DNA from: Bacillota bacterium
GTDB lineage: Bacteria; Bacillota; Clostridia; Christensenellales; Aristaeellaceae
Length of the DNA: 64,000 nt
Direction of reading: 5' to 3'
NCBI GenBank assembly: GCA_023436585.1
Contig: JAEZIN010000028.1
Span: 620,001 to 684,000 of the forward strand
The notes under the pieces were generated by a model. It was given only the letters and a program-made list of their open reading frames with translations. It made no database searches and was not told the DNA's origin. A program made the position numbers and the translations under genes. How positions within the stretch are numbered: the stretch's first letter is position 1; every line of letters begins with the position of its first letter. Below, in pieces: positions 60,936 to 64,000 of the stretch.

Positions 60936-61004
60936 CTCCGGAATACACCTCATCAGTCACCTTTGGTGACAGCTTCCCCTCAAGGGGAAGCCTCATCCGG
61001 GTCT
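60936..61004 (+). repeat. Double-palindrome repeat (GTCACC/GGTGAC type)
   Basis: CACCTCATCA, then GTCACC/GGTGAC (60956-60970) and CTTCCCCT/AGGGGAAG (60973-60990), then CCTCATCCGG. From memory, this composite occurs widely between genes of Ruminococcaceae-like gut Clostridia. Confidence 0.6.
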
Positions 61005-61047
61005 TTGCCAGATTATATTACGACCAAGCCGTTTCACGAAAGGAGGA

Positions 61048-61422
61048 ATGCGATTGAAAAGCGCCTTCTTCCGCCGTGGGACGGCTCTTTTGTTGCTCCT
61101 GGGGCTTGCTTTGCTGGCGGTTGCGGCATTAGCAGTTCTCGGTGGAGAGCGAGCCGCTGTGTCCGTGTTTGCAGCGCGGGGAGATGCGCTTTATGCTGTT
61201 CAGCCGCCCATGCCCAGCGGGGAAATCAATGTGAACACGGCAAACGCGCAAACGCTGGAAAAGCTTCCGGGTGTTGGCGAAGCCATCGCCGGGGAGATCA
61301 TAAAGGAACGGGAGGCAAACGGCCCGTTCCATTACCCGGAGGATCTTAAGGCGGTGAAGGGCATCGGCGAGAAAAAGCTGGAGGGCATGCTGCCTCATAT
61401 CCGCCTGGATGAACAGCCCTGA
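61048..61422 (+). CDS. ComEA-like helix-hairpin-helix protein
   Basis: 124 residues, ATG after AAAGGAGG. One N-terminal transmembrane helix (TALLLLLGLALLAVAALAVL), a short linker, then the ComEA HhH repeat: INVNTANAQTLEKLPGVGE, AIAGEIIKERE, and a second hairpin in LKAVKGIGEKKLEGM. ComEA binds incoming DNA at the cell surface in competence. The protein is much shorter than B. subtilis ComEA and lacks the SLBB domain. No other com genes are adjacent. Confidence 0.92.
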   Translation: MRLKSAFFRRGTALLLLLGLALLAVAALAVLGGERAAVSVFAARGDALYAVQPPMPSGEINVNTANAQTLEKLPGVGEAIAGEIIKEREANGPFHYPEDLKAVKGIGEKKLEGMLPHIRLDEQP

Positions 61423-61471
61423 CACTGGAAAGCCTACGAACAAAAGAAGATACCGGAGGATAAAGCGTTCT

Positions 61472-61834
61472 ATGGAATATGGCAGTTCCCGGCTTATGGA
61501 ACAGGAAAAAGCCGCCCTTGCGTTTTTGCACAGGGCGGCGTCAGTATACAAACCGCATCAGGGACCGGAGGATATCGTACTGGAGGTTCATTTTACGGAC
61601 ATACACAAGACATATCAAATGGTGTTGGGAAAACAAAGCTGCGCTGTGGTGACGGAAGGCTTCCGGCCCTATACGGCCAGGGCGGAGGCGGCGTATCCTC
61701 TTTTTGAGGATTTGATCTATGGACGCAAGAACCCGGCCATGGCACTGATTAAGGGTCAAATCAAAACCAAGGGTGATTTACGCATTCTAAAAAAGCTGGA
61801 GGACTTTTTTCCGGGCCTGGAGGCGGAGAAATAA
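61472..61834 (+). CDS. SCP2 sterol-binding-domain protein
   Basis: 120 residues from ATG 61472 with GGAGGA 11 bases before; the ATG at 61409 overlaps the comEA-like stop and is less likely. The SCP2 fold shows VLEVHFTDIHKTYQMVLGK, a central LFEDLIYGRKNPAMALIKGQ and the typical end IKTKGDLRILKKLEDFF. Such domains bind lipids or fatty-acyl chains. Linked to the comEA-like gene, convergent with the LeuB-like gene. Confidence 0.85.
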   Translation: MEYGSSRLMEQEKAALAFLHRAASVYKPHQGPEDIVLEVHFTDIHKTYQMVLGKQSCAVVTEGFRPYTARAEAAYPLFEDLIYGRKNPAMALIKGQIKTKGDLRILKKLEDFFPGLEAEK

Positions 61835-61835
61835 C

Positions 61836-62927
61836 TCAGCGTCTGAACGCGCCCATGATGGCCCCCGCCGTATCCACCTGCTCCGCGATCAGCTTGCCGA
61901 TGGCCTGGGTGCCCACCTTGGGTTCCGTGCCGCTGACCATATCGGCCGTGCGCCAGCCGGAATCCAGCACGTTCTTCACGGCCGTTTCCACGCAGTCCGC
62001 TTCACCCAAAAGGTGGAGCGATTTTCTTAACATCCGGGCGGCGCTCAGGATCATACCGATGGGGTTGGCCGTGTCCCGCCCGGCCTGCAGAGGTTCCTCA
62101 CCCTGAGCCGGAAGATAAACGGAAGGATTGCCGTCCCCGACAAAAACGCAGGGAGAAAGGCCCAAGCCGCCTGTCAGACCCGCTGCGACGCCGGAAAGCG
62201 GGCCGTACGCAAGCGGCCCCGCCAGCAGAACATCAAACTTGGAAGGGCGCTTTACAAGCTCTGCGGCGCAGCGGTCCGGTTCCAGCCATCTTGCGGTCAC
62301 ATCAGGGTAGTCCCGCGTCACACGCAGCGCTGTATCGCGCCACAGGCGGGTGGTGGCGGAAAGCTCTGGAAGGAAGGTGCCGCAAAGGTATTTGCGCCGT
62401 TCCCTGGCCAGGCGGAAGGCCAAGCGGATGACCTGCTCCGCATGAAGGGCTGTTTCGGCCATGGTATCGGCGGCGTGAAGAATCTCCTCATCGAAGGAGG
62501 AGCTGATGGAGTCCTGCTGCAATGGCCTCACCAGGACCATATCCATGGTGCCGACCAGGCTTTCTTTTACAGGGGAGGCGGAAACCGGCGCCGGGGGGAT
62601 GGCGCAGTACATAAGGCATGCATACAGGTCCAGCCCACGCTGAAGAAGGGATACGCCCTGCTCGGGGTGGAATTCCTGGGCGGGCTTATCCCAATTGGAA
62701 CCGCCGGCAGCGCCCAGCAGGACAGCATCCGCCTGAAGGCAGGACTGCACCGTTTTTTCGTGCAGGGGCGTGCCGTAGGCCTGAAGGGCGGCTTTGCCAA
62801 GCTTGTCCTCCACAAAGGTGAAGCTATGGTTAAAGGCGCAGGCCACGCTGGTCAGCACCCGCACGGCTTCCTGCATGATTTCGGGACCGATGCCGTCCCC
62901 CGGCAGGCAGACGATTCTTGCTCTCAT
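61836..62927 (-). CDS. 3-isopropylmalate dehydrogenase-like protein lacking catalytic residues
   Basis: 363 residues from ATG 62927 behind AAGGAGG. The overall fold is that of LeuB: RIVCLPGDGIGPEIM start, DAVLLGAAGGSNWD, ANPIGMILSAARMLR and VGTQAIGKLI at the end. The residues needed for catalysis are missing: the TGGIYFG tyrosine region reads QQDSISSS, the DKANVL lysine region reads GTFLPELS, GDILSDE (metal aspartates) reads AYGPLSG, and the EPVHGSAPD cofactor loop reads LPAQGEEPL. One of the two substrate arginines of LRK...LRP is also lost. It looks like a maintained pseudoenzyme or an enzyme of new function. No leu genes nearby. Confidence 0.85.
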   Translation of the reverse strand: MRARIVCLPGDGIGPEIMQEAVRVLTSVACAFNHSFTFVEDKLGKAALQAYGTPLHEKTVQSCLQADAVLLGAAGGSNWDKPAQEFHPEQGVSLLQRGLDLYACLMYCAIPPAPVSASPVKESLVGTMDMVLVRPLQQDSISSSFDEEILHAADTMAETALHAEQVIRLAFRLARERRKYLCGTFLPELSATTRLWRDTALRVTRDYPDVTARWLEPDRCAAELVKRPSKFDVLLAGPLAYGPLSGVAAGLTGGLGLSPCVFVGDGNPSVYLPAQGEEPLQAGRDTANPIGMILSAARMLRKSLHLLGEADCVETAVKNVLDSGWRTADMVSGTEPKVGTQAIGKLIAEQVDTAGAIMGAFRR

Positions 62928-63015
62928 GGCGCACCTCCTTTTTTTATGAAATAAGAATTCGCCCGGATGCGTGCCATATCCTGCAAGCATCCGGGCGATG
63001 GTTTATGTGTGGGAG

Positions 63016-63070
63016 GTTTCGCGTCTGCGGACGCGACCAGGGCTTTCCGGTCGCCCTGGACCTTCGGGCC
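63016..63070 (+). repeat. Family A repeat, short form (A16)
   Basis: CGCGTC, TGCG, GACGCG. Second stem CCAGGGC/GCCCTGG. Ends CCTTCGG. Confidence 0.87.
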
Positions 63071-63107
63071 TGCAAGCGTCCGGGCGAGGTTTGCTGTGTG
63101 GGGAGGA

Positions 63108-63274
63108 TTTCGCGTCTGCGGACGCGACCAAAGGGCTTTCCGATCGGTCCAGCCCGCTCAATAGTCGCATTGCCTCGCTTCCGCTCGTAATGCTCCTTTT
63201 CGCGGGCCTCCTTCACCACTCCCATTTCCGCCACAGGCGGGGTCGTGGTTACGGAGCCTTTGGGAACCTTCGGA
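63108..63274 (+). repeat. Family A repeat, long form (A17)
   Basis: CGCGTC/GACGCG. Long insert with a CCGCCACAGGCGG palindrome and GGTTACGGAGCC. Ends AACCTTCGG. Confidence 0.87.
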
Positions 63275-63312
63275 CCTGCAAGCGTTCGGGCGAAGGGTGG
63301 TGTGTGGGGAGG

Positions 63313-63370
63313 ATTTCGCGTCTGCGGACGCGACCAAAGGGCTTTCCGGTCGCCCTGGACCTTCGGGCCT
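63313..63370 (+). repeat. Family A repeat, short form (A18)
   Basis: CGCGTC/GACGCG. CCAAAGGGC on one arm but CGCCCTGG on the other. CCTTCGG. The linker CCTGCAAGCGTCCGGGCGAG recurs between A16-A18, so they form a tandem set. Confidence 0.85.
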
Positions 63371-63408
63371 GCAAGCGTCCGGGCGAGGGGTGGTGTACAG
63401 GGGAATCA

Positions 63409-64000
63409 TCAACGGCTGATTTGCTCCCACTCCACCGGGTACTCGGGCACGGGGTTATCCAGTGACCTGCCGTTGTCCTTCAGTACCGTCATCAGGCTTT
63501 GTATGCTGCTGCCGTCCTCATAGGGCGTGGGGGCGAAGTCATTGTAATCCGCGCGGGAGGAAATGCGGCAGGGGATGATGCGGAAGCCCTCCGGGGTGGC
63601 CACACCGTTCAGCACGCGAAAGCGCGTTTGGAAGATATAGGTGCTCATGTCCCTGGGCTTTGTGTTGCCGGCAAAGGAGAAATTGCCAAGGGAGTAGCAG
63701 ATGTATTTGCCCTTGTAGACCTCTATGGGGTTGATGCGGTGGCTGTGGTGGCCGATGACCAGGTCGGCGCCGGCATCGATGGTCATCTTGCCAAGCTTCT
63801 GCTGGTTGTCGTTGGGCTTGTAATCCAGCTCGTTGCCCCAATGGAAGCTTACGATGACGATGGGGTATTGCGCCTTGGCCGCAGCCACATCTATGGGTAC
63901 CTGCTCAAAAAGCGTGGGGTATTGGTCGAAGGTTTGGTAGGAAAGCATGGCGATTTTGACGCCTTGGGCTTCATATACACCCAGCTCTCCGCCGCCGGAA
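63409..64000 (-). CDS. CapA-family protein, 5' end outside window
   Basis: The frame is open to the right edge, so this is the C-terminal part, about 196 residues. It shows the PGA_cap (CapA-like metallophosphatase) core: VIVSFHWGNELDYKPND with the metal-binding histidine, DLVIGHHSHRINPIEVYKG, and CYSLGNFSF. CapA proteins take part in poly-gamma-glutamate or other capsule handling at the cell surface. The C-terminal region (ISSRADYNDFAPTPYEDG) is unremarkable. Family A repeats follow its stop. Confidence 0.9.
   Translation of the reverse strand, partial: SGGGELGVYEAQGVKIAMLSYQTFDQYPTLFEQVPIDVAAAKAQYPIVIVSFHWGNELDYKPNDNQQKLGKMTIDAGADLVIGHHSHRINPIEVYKGKYICYSLGNFSFAGNTKPRDMSTYIFQTRFRVLNGVATPEGFRIIPCRISSRADYNDFAPTPYEDGSSIQSLMTVLKDNGRSLDNPVPEYPVEWEQISR

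Overview
The window reads as chromosomal DNA of an endospore-forming, moderately high-GC member of the Clostridia (Firmicutes/Bacillota). The evidence is a complete spoIIIAA-AH operon, an uninterrupted sigK, strong AGGAGG-type ribosome binding sites, HrcA/CIRCE control of a chaperone, RNase J, YlbF, and the pepP-efp-CD1247 neighbourhood. A genus cannot be fixed from the sequence alone. I saw no rRNA, tRNA, CRISPR array or transposase gene.

Layout. 0-2.3 kb: the end of a HAD hydrolase, a cysteine-rich protein and a b561-like membrane protein. 2.3-5.1 kb: an AT-rich acquired island with a two-gene XRE/ImmA-type module. 5.2-8.9 kb: htpG under a perfect CIRCE operator, and a secreted serine hydrolase. 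9-12.2 kb: guaB and a guaA-like gene whose glutaminase triad and nucleotide motifs are degenerate. 12.5-22.6 kb: mixed housekeeping (M19 dipeptidase, orphan ABC ATPase, bicovalent flavoprotein, cupin, GyrI-like, HIT, GNAT, HemW, L,D-transpeptidase). 22.7-27.3 kb: spoIIIA operon. 27.3-28.3 kb: dense repeat field. 28.3-35.4 kb: RseC-like protein, RNase J, YlbF, MltG, U32, sigK. 35.5-39.7 kb: two paralogous secreted repeat proteins. 40-41.4 kb: a second AT-rich island with a frameshifted KAP NTPase. 41.6-46.5 kb: a GT39 transferase and an ABC-2 exporter operon behind an attenuator-like leader. 46.7-53.3 kb: GpsA, PepP, EF-P, CD1247-type protein, and an ammonium transporter fused to PII. 53.7-60.9 kb: ECF S component (probably pantothenate) with coaX and hom, then ppk, cysE and cysS. 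61-64 kb: a ComEA-like protein, an SCP2-domain protein, a LeuB-like protein without its catalytic residues, and the end of a CapA-family gene.

The most unusual content is not a protein. Two families of hairpin-built interspersed repeats fill the intergenic spaces. Family A has about 18 copies here, 17 of them in one orientation. Its first stem occurs as CGCGTC/GACGCG, CGCATC/GATGCG, CGCGCC/GGCGCG and CGCCCC/GGGGCG, so both arms change together. Family B has four copies with up to four hairpins in fixed order, again with compensatory differences. The paired changes mean base-pairing has been selected, at the RNA level or as single-stranded DNA during mobility. Second is the exporter leader at 43.36-43.58 kb: a consensus promoter, a 21-codon upstream ORF, mutually exclusive hairpins and a terminator, spaced as expected for ribosome-mediated attenuation. 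Third are two pseudoenzyme-like paralogues, of GuaA and LeuB.
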